DNA of 64,000 nt from Bifidobacterium ramosum (GTDB taxonomy: Bacteria; Actinomycetota; Actinomycetes; Actinomycetales; Bifidobacteriaceae): the NCBI RefSeq assembly GCF_009299505.1, contig NZ_WBSM01000002.1:248001-312000 (forward strand). The letters are read 5' to 3'. Positions 1 through 8,647 of the stretch are shown here, piece by piece. The notes under the pieces are model-generated. The model saw only the letters and a list, made by a program, of their open reading frames with translations. It had not been told where the DNA came from and did not search any database. A program made the position numbers and the translations under genes. Each line of letters starts with the position of its first letter. Position 1 is the stretch's first letter.

Positions 1-27
1 CGTTTGCATGCTCTGCTGTGCTTGTTC

Positions 28-492
28 GACGGACATCCAGCCGATGTACACGGCTGTATCGGCTGTATGTCCGTTGGGGGATACGGAAACTGGCGTTTGA
101 TCGGTCATGTGTTGGTGTCTACGCTTGTCACGTCTGCGCTGTGGTCATCTTTTCTCACGGACATCCAGCCGATTGAGGTAGTCATATCGACTGTATGTCC
201 GTTGAGGTGGGGCGAAGCTTGTGGTGGGGTGGATTCCCATTTCCCTTTACGTACATACAGCCGATTGGGCAGTGGTTTTCGGCTGTATGTCCGTTGGAGA
301 GAGGGTGACCTTGTTCTTGGGAATTGGATGATGTCTCATTAGGTCAACGGACATACAGTCGATTGGTGTGGTCATATCGGCTGTATGTCCGTGAGGGATG
401 GGGTGGTCTTGTTCCTGGAAGTTGGATGATGTTTCGTTTTCCCAACGTACATACAGCCGATCGGAAGGTGGTTTTCGGCTGTATGTACGTTG
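28..492. repeat. Cluster of five family-A hairpin repeats
   Basis: Five copies of a palindromic element lie at about 28-75, 156-203, 249-295, 345-392 and 443-492. The typical left arm is ACGGACATACAGCCGAT and the right arm is ATCGGCTGTATGTCCGT, with a loop of about 10-15 bases. Arms are imperfect in most copies here. In the fifth copy both arms carry a matching change (ACGTACAT on the left, ATGTACGT on the right). No U-rich tract follows, so these are not ordinary intrinsic terminators. I see no credible gene in 1-739; short open frames here run through the repeats themselves. Confidence 0.85.
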
Positions 493-635
493 GGGGAGAA
501 GAGCGTCCGTTGGGGGAGAAGGACGTCTATTGATGGGGAGTGGGATGTTTGCTGAGGGTAGGACGTCTGTTGGGGGGGGGCTAAGGCGCTATAGACGGCG
601 GTTATGGCGGGGTATCGATTTGAGACACGACGGGG

Positions 636-692
636 TTGTGGTTTGTCGCGACTCACGATACAATCGTGAGCGTTAACAGTGAGCGCTAACAA
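636..692 (+). promoter_or_regulatory. araB promoter with tandem LacI-type operators
   Basis: A -35 box TTGTGG (636-641) and a -10 box TACAAT (659-664) are separated by 17 bases. Directly downstream are two operator-like sites, TGAGCGTTAACA (667-678) and GTGAGCGCTAACAA (679-692), overlapping the expected transcription start. The second is one base from the palindrome GTTAGCGCTAAC, which occurs exactly upstream of the sugar permease at 15685. In bifidobacteria a LacI-family regulator called AraQ is known to control arabinose genes; assigning these sites to it is inference. No araQ candidate adjoins the operon. Confidence 0.7.
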
Positions 693-739
693 TTCCCCGA
701 TGAGGCGGATTCGGCGCTGGGTACAAGGAGATCGAAAGT

Positions 740-2377
740 ATGGCAATTAACGACACAGACCAGGTCGCGACCATCGCCGAAAAGATCCGTGCGGGCAAGA
801 CCTCGCTGGGCATCGAATTCGGCTCCACGCGCATCAAGGCCGTGCTGATCGACGACACGTACGCCACCATCGCATCCGGCGACTACAGCTGGGCCAGCCA
901 TCTGGAAAACGGCCTGTGGAGCTACTCGCTCGAGGAGATCTGGAAGGGCCTGCAGAGCGCCTACGCCGCCATGGCCAACGACGTGCACACCGCCTACGGC
1001 GAACAGCTCACCAAGGTCGGCCACATCGGCTTCTCCGCGATGATGCACGGCTACCTCGCCTTCGACAAGGACGGCGAACTGCTCGTGCCGTTCCGCACCT
1101 GGCAGAACACCAACACGCACGAGGCCCACGAAAAGCTGTCCGAGCTGTTCCAGTACAACATCCCCGAACGCTGGTCCATCGCGCACCTGTATCAGGCCGT
1201 GCTCAACAAGGAGGAGCACGTCTCCAAGGTCGCGTACTTCACCACCCTGGCCGGCTACGTCCACTGGAAGCTCACCGGCAAGAAGGTCCTCGGCGTCGGC
1301 GACGCCTCCGGCATGTTCCCGATCGACCCGACCACCCACACCTACGAGACCGCGTTCATCAAGCAGTTCGACGCGCTGCCCGAAGTCGCCGCCCAGCCGT
1401 GGAAGCTCGAGGACCTGCTGCCGACCCCGCTCGTCGCGGGCACCCCGGCCGGCGAACTCACCGAGGCCGGCGCGCTGCTGCTCGACCCGACCGGCACCCT
1501 CAAGCCCGGCATCGTGCTCGCCCCGCCGGAAGGCGACGCGGGCACCGGCATGGTCGCCACCAACTCCGTGCGCGTGCGCACCGGCAATGTCTCCGCCGGC
1601 ACCTCGATCTTCGCGATGGTCGTCCTCGAACACAAGCTCGAGCGCCTGCACCCGGAAGTCGACCTCGTCACCACTCCGGCCGGCGACCTCGCTGGCATGA
1701 GCCACGCCAACAACTTCACCTCCGACCTCAACGCATGGGTCGGCCTGTTCGGTCAGTTCGCCGAGGCGCTCGGCACGCCGGTCGACGCGGGCACGCTGTA
1801 CGGCACCCTGTTCCGCACCGCGATCTCCGACGACGCCGACCGTAACTGCGGCGGCCTCATCAACTACCCGTTCCGTTCAGGCGAGTTCCTCGCCGGCCTC
1901 GAAGAGGGCCGTCCGCTGTTCGCCCGCAACCCGGAAGCCCACATGAACCTCGCGAACTTCATGCGCGCCCAGCTGTTCAGCGCGTTCAGCCCGGTCAAGA
2001 TCGGCATGGACGTGATGACCAAGGACGAGCACGTGCAGATCGACTCGCTCGTCGGCCACGGCGGCATCTTCGCCACCCCGCAGGTTGCGCAGAAGATCCT
2101 CGCCGCCGCGTTCAACACGCCGATCAAGGTCATGACCACCGCCGCGGAAGGCGGTGCCTGGGGCATGGCCGTGCTCGCCGACTACCTGTGGCACGCGAAC
2201 GACGACCGTACCAACCTCGCCGACTATCTCGACGGCCGCGTGTTCAAGGACGCGACGTCCGTCACCGAAGTCCCGGACGCCCGCGACGTCGTCGGCTTCG
2301 AGGACTTCTTCGCCCGCTTCACCAAGGGACTGCCGATCGAGCACGCCGCCGTCGCCGCGATCCCGCTGGAAGACTAG
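740..2377 (+). CDS. araB: L-ribulokinase
   Basis: Phosphorylates L-ribulose to L-ribulose 5-phosphate with ATP, the second step of arabinose catabolism, in the cytosol. The 545-residue protein is an FGGY-family sugar kinase. The N-terminal phosphate-binding segment GIEFGSTRIKAVLID is at about residues 24-38. The second phosphate motif, around GNVSAGTSIFAM, is near residue 282, and the adenosine-binding segment EGGAWGMAVLADYL is near residue 470. The start is preceded by AAGGAG with normal spacing. It is first in an araB-araD-araA operon, 60 bases before araD, and is controlled by the promoter and twin operators at 636-692. Length and motifs fit a complete enzyme. Confidence 0.95.
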   Translation: MAINDTDQVATIAEKIRAGKTSLGIEFGSTRIKAVLIDDTYATIASGDYSWASHLENGLWSYSLEEIWKGLQSAYAAMANDVHTAYGEQLTKVGHIGFSAMMHGYLAFDKDGELLVPFRTWQNTNTHEAHEKLSELFQYNIPERWSIAHLYQAVLNKEEHVSKVAYFTTLAGYVHWKLTGKKVLGVGDASGMFPIDPTTHTYETAFIKQFDALPEVAAQPWKLEDLLPTPLVAGTPAGELTEAGALLLDPTGTLKPGIVLAPPEGDAGTGMVATNSVRVRTGNVSAGTSIFAMVVLEHKLERLHPEVDLVTTPAGDLAGMSHANNFTSDLNAWVGLFGQFAEALGTPVDAGTLYGTLFRTAISDDADRNCGGLINYPFRSGEFLAGLEEGRPLFARNPEAHMNLANFMRAQLFSAFSPVKIGMDVMTKDEHVQIDSLVGHGGIFATPQVAQKILAAAFNTPIKVMTTAAEGGAWGMAVLADYLWHANDDRTNLADYLDGRVFKDATSVTEVPDARDVVGFEDFFARFTKGLPIEHAAVAAIPLED

Positions 2378-2437
2378 CCCGCGTCGTCCCTCCAGATTTC
2401 ATCACGTCAATCAAGCAATACCGAAAGGAACAAACCA

Positions 2438-3130
2438 ATGGCAACTCTCGCTGATTACGGTCCGGAAGTCCGCGCCGAAGTCAAGCAGGTGCGCGAAGTC
2501 GTCGCCACCCTGCACGAGCAGCTCATCAAGTGGAACCTCGTCGTGTGGACCGCCGGCAACGTCTCCCAGCGTCTGCACACCGCCGACCTCATGGTCATCA
2601 AGCCGTCCGGCGTGCGTTACGAATACCTGACCCCGGGCTCCATGGTCGTGTGCGACCTCGACGGCAACGTCGTCGACGGCACCGAGGCCCCGTCCTCCGA
2701 CACCGCGTCCCACGCGTACATCTACCGCCACATGCCGAACGTCTACGGCGTCGTGCACACCCACTCCACCTACGCCACCGCGTGGGCCGCCACCGGTCAG
2801 AACATCCCGTGCGGCCTGACCATGATGGGCGACGAGTTCGGCGGCCCGGTGCCGGTCGGCCCGTTCCGCCTCATCGGCTCCGAGGCCATCGGCGAGGGCG
2901 TCGTCGAGACGCTCAAGAAGTACCCGAAGTCCCCGGCCGTCCTCATGCAGAACCACGGTCCGTTCACCATCGGCAAGGACGCGGAGGCCGCCGTCAAGGC
3001 CGCCGCCATGACCGAGGAAGTCGCGCACACCATGTGGGCCGCCAAGCAGCTCGGCGACATCATCGAGATCCCGCAGGCCGACATCGACAAGCTGAACGAC
3101 CGCTACCAGAACGTCTACGGTCAGCACTGA
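2438..3130 (+). CDS. araD: L-ribulose-5-phosphate 4-epimerase
   Basis: Converts L-ribulose 5-phosphate to D-xylulose 5-phosphate, which in bifidobacteria would feed the phosphoketolase pathway. The 230-residue protein is a class II aldolase/epimerase family member. The zinc ligands are visible as His107 and His109 in VVHTHS and His173 in QNHGPF. The phosphate-binding segment AGNVSQRL is at residues 39-46. GAAAGGAAC upstream is a suitable ribosome binding site. The gene lies between araB and araA. Its stop codon is the first three bases of a large imperfect hairpin (3128-3220), so the mRNA 3' end or the araD/araA ratio may be set there. Confidence 0.95.
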   Translation: MATLADYGPEVRAEVKQVREVVATLHEQLIKWNLVVWTAGNVSQRLHTADLMVIKPSGVRYEYLTPGSMVVCDLDGNVVDGTEAPSSDTASHAYIYRHMPNVYGVVHTHSTYATAWAATGQNIPCGLTMMGDEFGGPVPVGPFRLIGSEAIGEGVVETLKKYPKSPAVLMQNHGPFTIGKDAEAAVKAAAMTEEVAHTMWAAKQLGDIIEIPQADIDKLNDRYQNVYGQH

Positions 3131-3220
3131 CGTGATGGAGTGTCCGCTGCGTTACGGAAGACTCGACGTACCTTCGTACGCCTTCGCCTTCCGCGTCTTG
3201 CGGACACACGCATCACGTCA
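3128..3220 (+). repeat. Family-G hairpin starting at the araD stop codon
   Basis: This imperfect palindrome fills most of the araD-araA gap. The outer arms TGACGTGATG (3128-3137) and CATCACGTCA (3211-3220) pair perfectly. Next come TGTCCGC (3141-3147) with GCGGACA (3200-3206), then CGGAAG (3155-3160) with CTTCCG (3188-3193). The apical part, 3161-3184, is found again with one mismatch on the opposite strand at 30761-30784, inside another large palindrome that starts at the purD stop codon. No U-tract follows. A processing site or partial terminator within the operon is possible, but that is inference. Confidence 0.75.
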
Positions 3221-3283
3221 CCGCTGACTTCGCCAGCACTGATCAAGTAATTTTTTTCACAAAGAAGTACAAAGGAGCCTGAT

Positions 3284-4801
3284 ATGGCATTCGAAAACCC
3301 CTTCGAGGGCAAGGAAATCTGGTTCGGCGTCGGCTCGCAGGACCTCTACGGTGAGGAGGCGCTCCGTCAGGTCGCCATCCACTCCGCCGAAATGGTCGAC
3401 TACCTGAACAACACCGGCAAGATCCCGGCGAAGATCGTCCTCAAGCCGACCCTGAAGTCCTCCGACGGCGTCAAGCAGTTCATGGTCGAGGCCTCCGCCA
3501 ACCCGAACGTCATCGGCGTCATCACCTGGTGCCACACCTTCTCCCCGGCCAAGATGTGGATCCGCGGCCTCGAAGTGCTGACCAAGCCGCTGCTGCAGCT
3601 GGCCACCCAGCACCACAAGGAGATCCCGTGGGAGACCATCGACATGGACTTCATGAACCTGAACCAGGCCGCCCACGGCGACCGTGAGTTCGGCTACATC
3701 GTCTCCCGTCTCGGCATCAAGCGCAAGATCGTCGTCGGCCACTACACCGACCCGGAGGTCGCCGAGAAGGTCGGCACCTGGGCCCGCGCCTGCGCCGGCT
3801 GGGACGCCTCCAACAACATGAAGGTCATGCGCTGGGGCGACAACATGCGCAACGTCGCCGTCACCGAAGGCGACAAGACCGAAGCCGAGCGCGTGTTCGG
3901 CGCCTCCATCAACACCTGGGCCGTCAACGAGCTCGTCGCCGCGTACGACAAGGTCAAGGACGATCAGGTCAAGGCCATCATCGAGGACTACAAGGCCAAG
4001 TACGACGTCGATCCGGCCCTGCTCGACGCCAAGTACGACTCCCTGTACATCGCCGCCAAGGAAGAGGCCGCGATGGTCAACATGATGCGCGAGAACGGCT
4101 GCACCGCCGGCGTCGACAACTTCGAGGACCTCGGCGCCCTGCCGCAGCTGCCGGGCGTCGGCCCGCAGCGCTTCCCGTCCGAGTATGGCTGGGGCTTCTC
4201 CGCCGAAGGCGATTGGAAGACCGCCGTGCTCGTGCGCATCGGCGCCGTGATGGGCTACGGCCTGCCCGGTGGCGCCTCCCTCATGGAGGACTACTCCTAC
4301 AACTTCACCGAGGGCGACGAGCTTGACATGGGCTCCCACATGCTCGAGGTCTCCCCGTCCATCGGCACCATCGCCAAGCCGAAGCTGGAGATCCACCCGC
4401 TCGGCATCGGCGGCAAGGCCGATCCGGTGCGTCTGGTCTTCTCCGGCGCCCCGAAGAAGGACGCGGTCGTCGTCTCCATGTCCGACGTGCGCGAGCGCTT
4501 CCGCCTGCTCATGGACGTGGTCGACGTCGTCGAGCCGCAGGGCTCCCTCAAGGAGCTGCCGTGCGCCCGCGCCGTCTGGAAGCCGCAGCCGAGTCTGAAG
4601 ACCGCCGTCCAGTGCTGGATCACCGCCGGCGGCTCGCACCACACCTGCATGACCACCTCCGTCGGTCGTGAGGCGTGGGAGGACTTCGCCCGCATCGCCG
4701 GCGTCGAACTCGCCGTCATCGACGAGAACACCAACGCCCGCCAGTTTGAGAAGGAACTGGAGCTGAGCGAGATGGTCCATCGTCTCGACAACCGTCATTA
4801 A
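3284..4801 (+). CDS. araA: L-arabinose isomerase
   Basis: Interconverts L-arabinose and L-ribulose, the first step of arabinose use. The protein has 505 residues, normal for AraA. Metal-binding and catalytic segments of the family are visible: NFEDLGAL, SLMEDYSYNFTEGD with its glutamate, DMGSHMLEVSPS with histidine and glutamate, and GGSHHTCM near the C-terminus. An AAAGGAG ribosome binding site precedes the ATG. It is the last gene of araBDA, 153 bases after araD, and is followed by an intrinsic terminator at 4836-4873. No arabinosidase or transporter is adjacent; the sugar porter at 15685 shares the operator and is the best transporter candidate in this window. Confidence 0.96.
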   Translation: MAFENPFEGKEIWFGVGSQDLYGEEALRQVAIHSAEMVDYLNNTGKIPAKIVLKPTLKSSDGVKQFMVEASANPNVIGVITWCHTFSPAKMWIRGLEVLTKPLLQLATQHHKEIPWETIDMDFMNLNQAAHGDREFGYIVSRLGIKRKIVVGHYTDPEVAEKVGTWARACAGWDASNNMKVMRWGDNMRNVAVTEGDKTEAERVFGASINTWAVNELVAAYDKVKDDQVKAIIEDYKAKYDVDPALLDAKYDSLYIAAKEEAAMVNMMRENGCTAGVDNFEDLGALPQLPGVGPQRFPSEYGWGFSAEGDWKTAVLVRIGAVMGYGLPGGASLMEDYSYNFTEGDELDMGSHMLEVSPSIGTIAKPKLEIHPLGIGGKADPVRLVFSGAPKKDAVVVSMSDVRERFRLLMDVVDVVEPQGSLKELPCARAVWKPQPSLKTAVQCWITAGGSHHTCMTTSVGREAWEDFARIAGVELAVIDENTNARQFEKELELSEMVHRLDNRH

Positions 4802-4835
4802 TGACTCCGTCACTGATTCATAATCGGTGCTTGAT

Positions 4836-4873
4836 AAGGCCGTTCGACACGTATGTGCCGGGCGGCCTTTCTT
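4836..4873 (+). terminator. Intrinsic terminator of araBDA
   Basis: AAGGCCG (4836-4842) pairs with CGGCCTTT (4863-4870), followed by CTTC. It lies 35 bases after the araA stop codon. The pyrimidine tail is short, so efficiency is uncertain. Confidence 0.65.
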
Positions 4874-5065
4874 CATACTGAGAGGCAGATTGTGCGTTGC
4901 GCAGAGGTCTTTCTCCACACTGAGAGGCAGTGTCTTATGCCGATCCGATGGATTCACACCCCCTTTCGTATCGTTTCCGGCGCATTCTGGCTGACGTTTC
5001 GTCGAGAGCTGCCTCTCAGTGTGGAGAAAGACCCTTGTACGGGACGAAATCTGCCTCTCGGTTTG
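4870..5065. repeat. Family-E nested inverted repeat
   Basis: Positions 4907-4930 and 5009-5032 form a perfect 24-base inverted repeat with a 78-base spacer. An outer pair, about 4877-4891 and 5048-5062, repeats the same core with one mismatch. The 11-base core CTGAGAGGCAG therefore occurs four times, twice in each orientation. The gap 4802-5125 holds the araA terminator and this element and no gene that I can support. Confidence 0.8.
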
Positions 5066-5125
5066 TGAAAAGCGCGATGATGTCGGACCACGCGGAAAGG
5101 ATGAGTCCTCGTTACACTGGCGGAT

Positions 5126-5788
5126 ATGACGAACACGGCAGCGACACGGACGGCAGGAAACGGCGGCGGGACCAAGCGGGTGCGCAAGACGCCCGACGAG
5201 CGACGGCGCGAGATCGTCAATGCGGCGGTGCGGTTGATCGGCGAGAAGGGATACTACGGTACGTCGCTGCGTGAGATCGCGGATGCGGTGGGCATGAGCC
5301 AGCCCGGTCTGCTGCACTATGTCGGCACCAAGGAGGGGTTGCTGTCGATGCTCGTCACCGATGCGTATGACGCGACCGGCACCCCCGACGACTTCATGAA
5401 GACCGGGCTGCCCGGCAGCGATCCGCACGGCATGCTGTTCCCCGCGTACCTGCGCTATCTCGTGCGCCATAACGCGCAACGCGTCGAGCTCATGCGCCTG
5501 TACATGGTGCTGGAGACCGAGGCGTTCAGCCCCGATCACCCGCTGCATGACTATTTCGAACGCCGGCCGGATTCGACGTGGGAATACTACAGCGGATATA
5601 CGTGGCGGATTCCGCCGCAGATGGGGGAGTGGCACGAGTCGATGCGACCGGTGGTACGCCAGTGCATCGAGGCGATGGACGGCGTGCAGCTGCGGTTCAT
5701 GCGCCGCCCGCCGATCGATCTGTATGACGAGTGGCTGGTGTTCGAGCGGATGATCTTCCCATCTCCGATCTGGGACCGGTATCGCTGA
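5126..5788 (+). CDS. TetR-family transcriptional regulator
   Basis: A 220-residue protein with a TetR-type N-terminal helix-turn-helix at about residues 25-75: RREIVNAAVRLIGEKGYYG followed by SLREIADAVGMSQPGLLHYV. The C-terminal ligand-binding half is not recognisable to a specific subfamily; it is rich in aromatic and proline residues near the end. The gene stands alone on the + strand, 226 bases upstream of a GH42 beta-galactosidase. A perfect AT-rich inverted repeat at 5907-5926, just downstream of the GH42 promoter, is a natural candidate operator. The likely role is ligand-responsive repression of that enzyme. The effector is unknown. Confidence 0.85.
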   Translation: MTNTAATRTAGNGGGTKRVRKTPDERRREIVNAAVRLIGEKGYYGTSLREIADAVGMSQPGLLHYVGTKEGLLSMLVTDAYDATGTPDDFMKTGLPGSDPHGMLFPAYLRYLVRHNAQRVELMRLYMVLETEAFSPDHPLHDYFERRPDSTWEYYSGYTWRIPPQMGEWHESMRPVVRQCIEAMDGVQLRFMRRPPIDLYDEWLVFERMIFPSPIWDRYR

Positions 5789-5872
5789 GCGTTCGCGGTT
5801 CGTCGGGCGCGTTCGTTGGCTATTCGGTGAGCGTTTGATGGCGTGTGTTGCGCGGTGTCGCGCGTGTTCCGG

Positions 5873-5926
5873 TTGCGTATGGTTGCGTTATCGATATACT
5901 GGATGTTATCTAATGATTATTAGATA
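5873..5926 (+). promoter_or_regulatory. GH42 promoter with TetR-type operator
   Basis: A -35 box TTGCGT (5873-5878) and a -10 box TATACT (5895-5900) have a 16-base spacer. The perfect inverted repeat TATCTAAT-GATT-ATTAGATA occupies 5907-5926, covering the likely transcription start. It is strikingly AT-rich for this genome, and its placement fits steric repression. The adjacent TetR gene suggests the binding protein; this is inferred. Confidence 0.65.
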
Positions 5927-6014
5927 TGATAATTGATGTACTTGCAGAGTTGATGAACATCGTGGTTCGGCGGCGTGGAGGAACGCCTGCCGGACGCATC
6001 GCAAAGGAGCAGAC

Positions 6015-8480
6015 GTGGGCAAGCGGACCGTGGATCGTTTCCTGTTCGGGGCGGCCTATTACGACGAATACATGCCGAAGGACCTCGATCGCATCGACAC
6101 CGACATGGCGATGATGAACCATATCGGCATCAACGTCATCCGCATCGCGGAGTCGACGTGGAGCACCTGCGAGCCGCAGCCGGGCGTCTTCGACTTCTCA
6201 CATGTCGACCGTGCGTTAGATAGCGCGCATCGCCACGGCATCAATGTCATCGTCGGCACGCCCACCTACGCCGTGCCGACCTGGCTCGTGCGGATGCACC
6301 CCGACGTGCTCGCCGTCACCCCGGACGGCCCCGGCAAATACGGCCCGCGGCAGATCATGGACATCGTCAACGGATCGTACCGCTACTACGCCGAGCGCGT
6401 CATTCGCAGGCTCATCGCGCACGTCGCCGACTATCCGGCCGTCATCGGCTATCAGGTCGACAACGAAACCAAGTACTACGACTGCGTCAGCCAGGACATG
6501 CAGACGCTGTTCGTCAAGTACCTGCGCGGCAAATTCCACGGCGATCTCGACATGCTCAACGCGCACTTCGGCCTCGACTACTGGTCGAACCGCATCAACG
6601 CGTGGGAGGATTTCCCCGACGTCGCCAACACGATCAACCAGTCGCTGCGCGGCGAATTCGACCGCTTCCGCCGCGCGCAGGTCACCGAATTCCTCGACTG
6701 GCAGGCGTCGATCGTACGCGAATACGCGCGCGACGACCAGTTCGTCACACAGAACTTCGACTTCGGCTGGAAGGACGGTTCGTATGGCGTCCAGCCGGCC
6801 GTCGACCATTTCACGGCCGCGCGCACGCTCGACATCGCCGGCTGCGATATCTACCATCCGACCCAGGACGACCTGACCGGCAAGGAGATCGCGTTCGGCG
6901 GCGACCTCACTCGTTCACTCAAGGACGGCGCTAACTACCTGGTGTTAGAAACCGAGGCGCAGGGCAACCACGGCTGGCTGCCGTTCCCCGGGCAGATGCG
7001 GCTGCAGGCCTACTCGCACCTCGCGTCCGGCGCGGACATGGTCGAATACTGGCACTGGCATTCGATCCACAACTCGTTCGAAACGTATTGGAAGGGCCTG
7101 CTTTCGCATGATCTCGAGCCGAACCCGACCTACGAGGAGGCGGGCGTGTTCGGTCGCGAGATCGCGCGGCCCGAGATCGGCGAACGTTTGCTGCATCTGC
7201 GCAAACGCAACCGCGTCGCGATCATGGTGTCGAACGAGGCGCTGAGCGCGCTTGAGGGATTCCATATCGGCACCGGCAACAAGTGGGGCAACGGCACCGC
7301 CGACTACAACGACGTGGTGCGGCGCATCTACGACGCGCTGTTCGAGCTCAACGTCGAATGCGATGTCCTGCCGGCCGACGCGCCGGCCGAACGGCTGGCA
7401 TCGTATGCGGTGATCGTGACGCCCGCGCTGTACTGCGCGTCCGACGAGACGATCACGCGACTGCGCGAGTACGTGGCGAACGGTGGCCACCTGATCTCGA
7501 CGCTGCGTTCGTTCGTCGCCGACGAGGAGACGACCGTATGGCACGATCGCGCGCCGCACCGGCTGACCGACGTATTCGGCATGAGCTACAACCAGTTCAC
7601 GCCGCCGAAGGGACGCGTGCCGGTCGTGTTCGGTGGCGGCACGGGCGTTGTCGGTGCGGATGGTGCCGGTGTTGCGGGTGCGCTCGCCGGGGTGCCGGAC
7701 GCACCGGCCGATACGCTGATCGAACTGCTCAAGCCGAATGACGACGCGCGGTTTGCGGCCGGTGACGGATTCGGCGGGGTTGCCGGCGGGACGATTGACG
7801 GTGGCGCTGGTTGCGAGACCGCGGTTGATGGGATGGCCGCTGCGATCTCGACGGATCCTGGGACGGTCGACGGAACGGACGGTGACGACGCTGCCGGTTC
7901 GTCGGCCACGCAGGTGCTGGCGCACTACGGCCACTACGCGTGGGCCGAGTGCGCGGCGATCACCCGTCACGCGTTCGGCAAGGGCACCGCCGAGTGGATC
8001 GGCACCGTGCTCGACCCGGACACGACGCGTGCCGTGATGCGCGAGGCGTTGGACGTGGCGGGCGTCGCGACGCTGTGCGTGACGGCGGTTGTCGGTACTA
8101 CTGCCGGCGATGCGGATGCTGACGCCGAGGATGCCGGTGCGGAGGATGTCGTTCCCGCCGATGCATGCGGATGCACGACCGCCAGCGGGGACGCTGCTGT
8201 GGAACCTTCGGGCACCGTGGCTCCTGCCGCGATCACGGTGCGGCAGGGTGTGAACGCCCGCGGCGAGACGGTGACCTACCTGCTCAACTACTCCGCCGAC
8301 CCGGTGACGTTCGCCAGTCCGGTCGCCGGCGAGGTGGTCGTCGCGCCGAAGATTATCGCCGTCAACGGCCTCGTGGACGAACCCGCCACCGCGGCGCTGA
8401 CCCTGCACGAGGGCGATGCCGTGGCCGCCGGCGACGCCCTCACCATGCCCCGTTGGAACCTCACCGTCATCGCCGGCTGA
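6015..8480 (+). CDS. GH42 beta-galactosidase, long form with low-complexity inserts
   Basis: Hydrolyses terminal beta-galactosides. The 821-residue protein starts with GTG, chosen because AAAGGAG sits five bases upstream. No signal peptide is visible, so it is probably cytosolic. The catalytic TIM barrel is residues 5-400. The acid/base is Glu151 in YQVDNETKYYD and the nucleophile is probably Glu312 or Glu314 in LETEAQGNHG. A trimerisation-like domain follows, then a C-terminal beta domain. Two Gly/Ala/Asp-rich stretches, about residues 540-635 and 690-735, interrupt the second half and look like insertions, since other GH42 enzymes are nearer 690-720 residues. The gene is monocistronic behind a TetR-type operator. 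Confidence 0.92.
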   Translation: MGKRTVDRFLFGAAYYDEYMPKDLDRIDTDMAMMNHIGINVIRIAESTWSTCEPQPGVFDFSHVDRALDSAHRHGINVIVGTPTYAVPTWLVRMHPDVLAVTPDGPGKYGPRQIMDIVNGSYRYYAERVIRRLIAHVADYPAVIGYQVDNETKYYDCVSQDMQTLFVKYLRGKFHGDLDMLNAHFGLDYWSNRINAWEDFPDVANTINQSLRGEFDRFRRAQVTEFLDWQASIVREYARDDQFVTQNFDFGWKDGSYGVQPAVDHFTAARTLDIAGCDIYHPTQDDLTGKEIAFGGDLTRSLKDGANYLVLETEAQGNHGWLPFPGQMRLQAYSHLASGADMVEYWHWHSIHNSFETYWKGLLSHDLEPNPTYEEAGVFGREIARPEIGERLLHLRKRNRVAIMVSNEALSALEGFHIGTGNKWGNGTADYNDVVRRIYDALFELNVECDVLPADAPAERLASYAVIVTPALYCASDETITRLREYVANGGHLISTLRSFVADEETTVWHDRAPHRLTDVFGMSYNQFTPPKGRVPVVFGGGTGVVGADGAGVAGALAGVPDAPADTLIELLKPNDDARFAAGDGFGGVAGGTIDGGAGCETAVDGMAAAISTDPGTVDGTDGDDAAGSSATQVLAHYGHYAWAECAAITRHAFGKGTAEWIGTVLDPDTTRAVMREALDVAGVATLCVTAVVGTTAGDADADAEDAGAEDVVPADACGCTTASGDAAVEPSGTVAPAAITVRQGVNARGETVTYLLNYSADPVTFASPVAGEVVVAPKIIAVNGLVDEPATAALTLHEGDAVAAGDALTMPRWNLTVIAG

Positions 8481-8569
8481 CGTTCACCGGTTTGCGTGCG
8501 GTCCGTGCCGGCTTCCCTCACTGAGGATCACCGTCGATTCGATCGGCCAGCCAGTCCGGCGCATGGTTT

Positions 8570-8618
8570 GGCTCCCCTCGCTGAGGGGAGCTGTCCGCGC
8601 AGCGGACTGAGGGGAGCC
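8570..8618. repeat. Family-B CTCCCCTC/GAGGGGAG repeat
   Basis: One unit lies between convergent genes. GGCTCCCCT is followed closely by AGGGGAGC, then a small hairpin (GTCCGC-GCA-GCGGAC), then a second AGGGGAGCC. The left arm can therefore pair with either right arm. The remaining bases of 8481-8647 hold nothing else I can identify. Confidence 0.75.
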
Positions 8619-8647
8619 GCGCGACCAGCCTCAGCACCTCTCCGCCA

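Noticed and set aside
4..746. Several short open frames on both strands before araB
   Set aside because: They run through the hairpin repeats, have no plausible ribosome binding site or recognisable protein, and repeat the same translated pattern of the hairpin arms.
3257..5635. A 792-codon minus-strand frame opposite araA
   Set aside because: It lies antisense to araA and part of the TetR gene; its His/Arg/Val-rich composition is typical of the complementary strand of a GC-rich gene.
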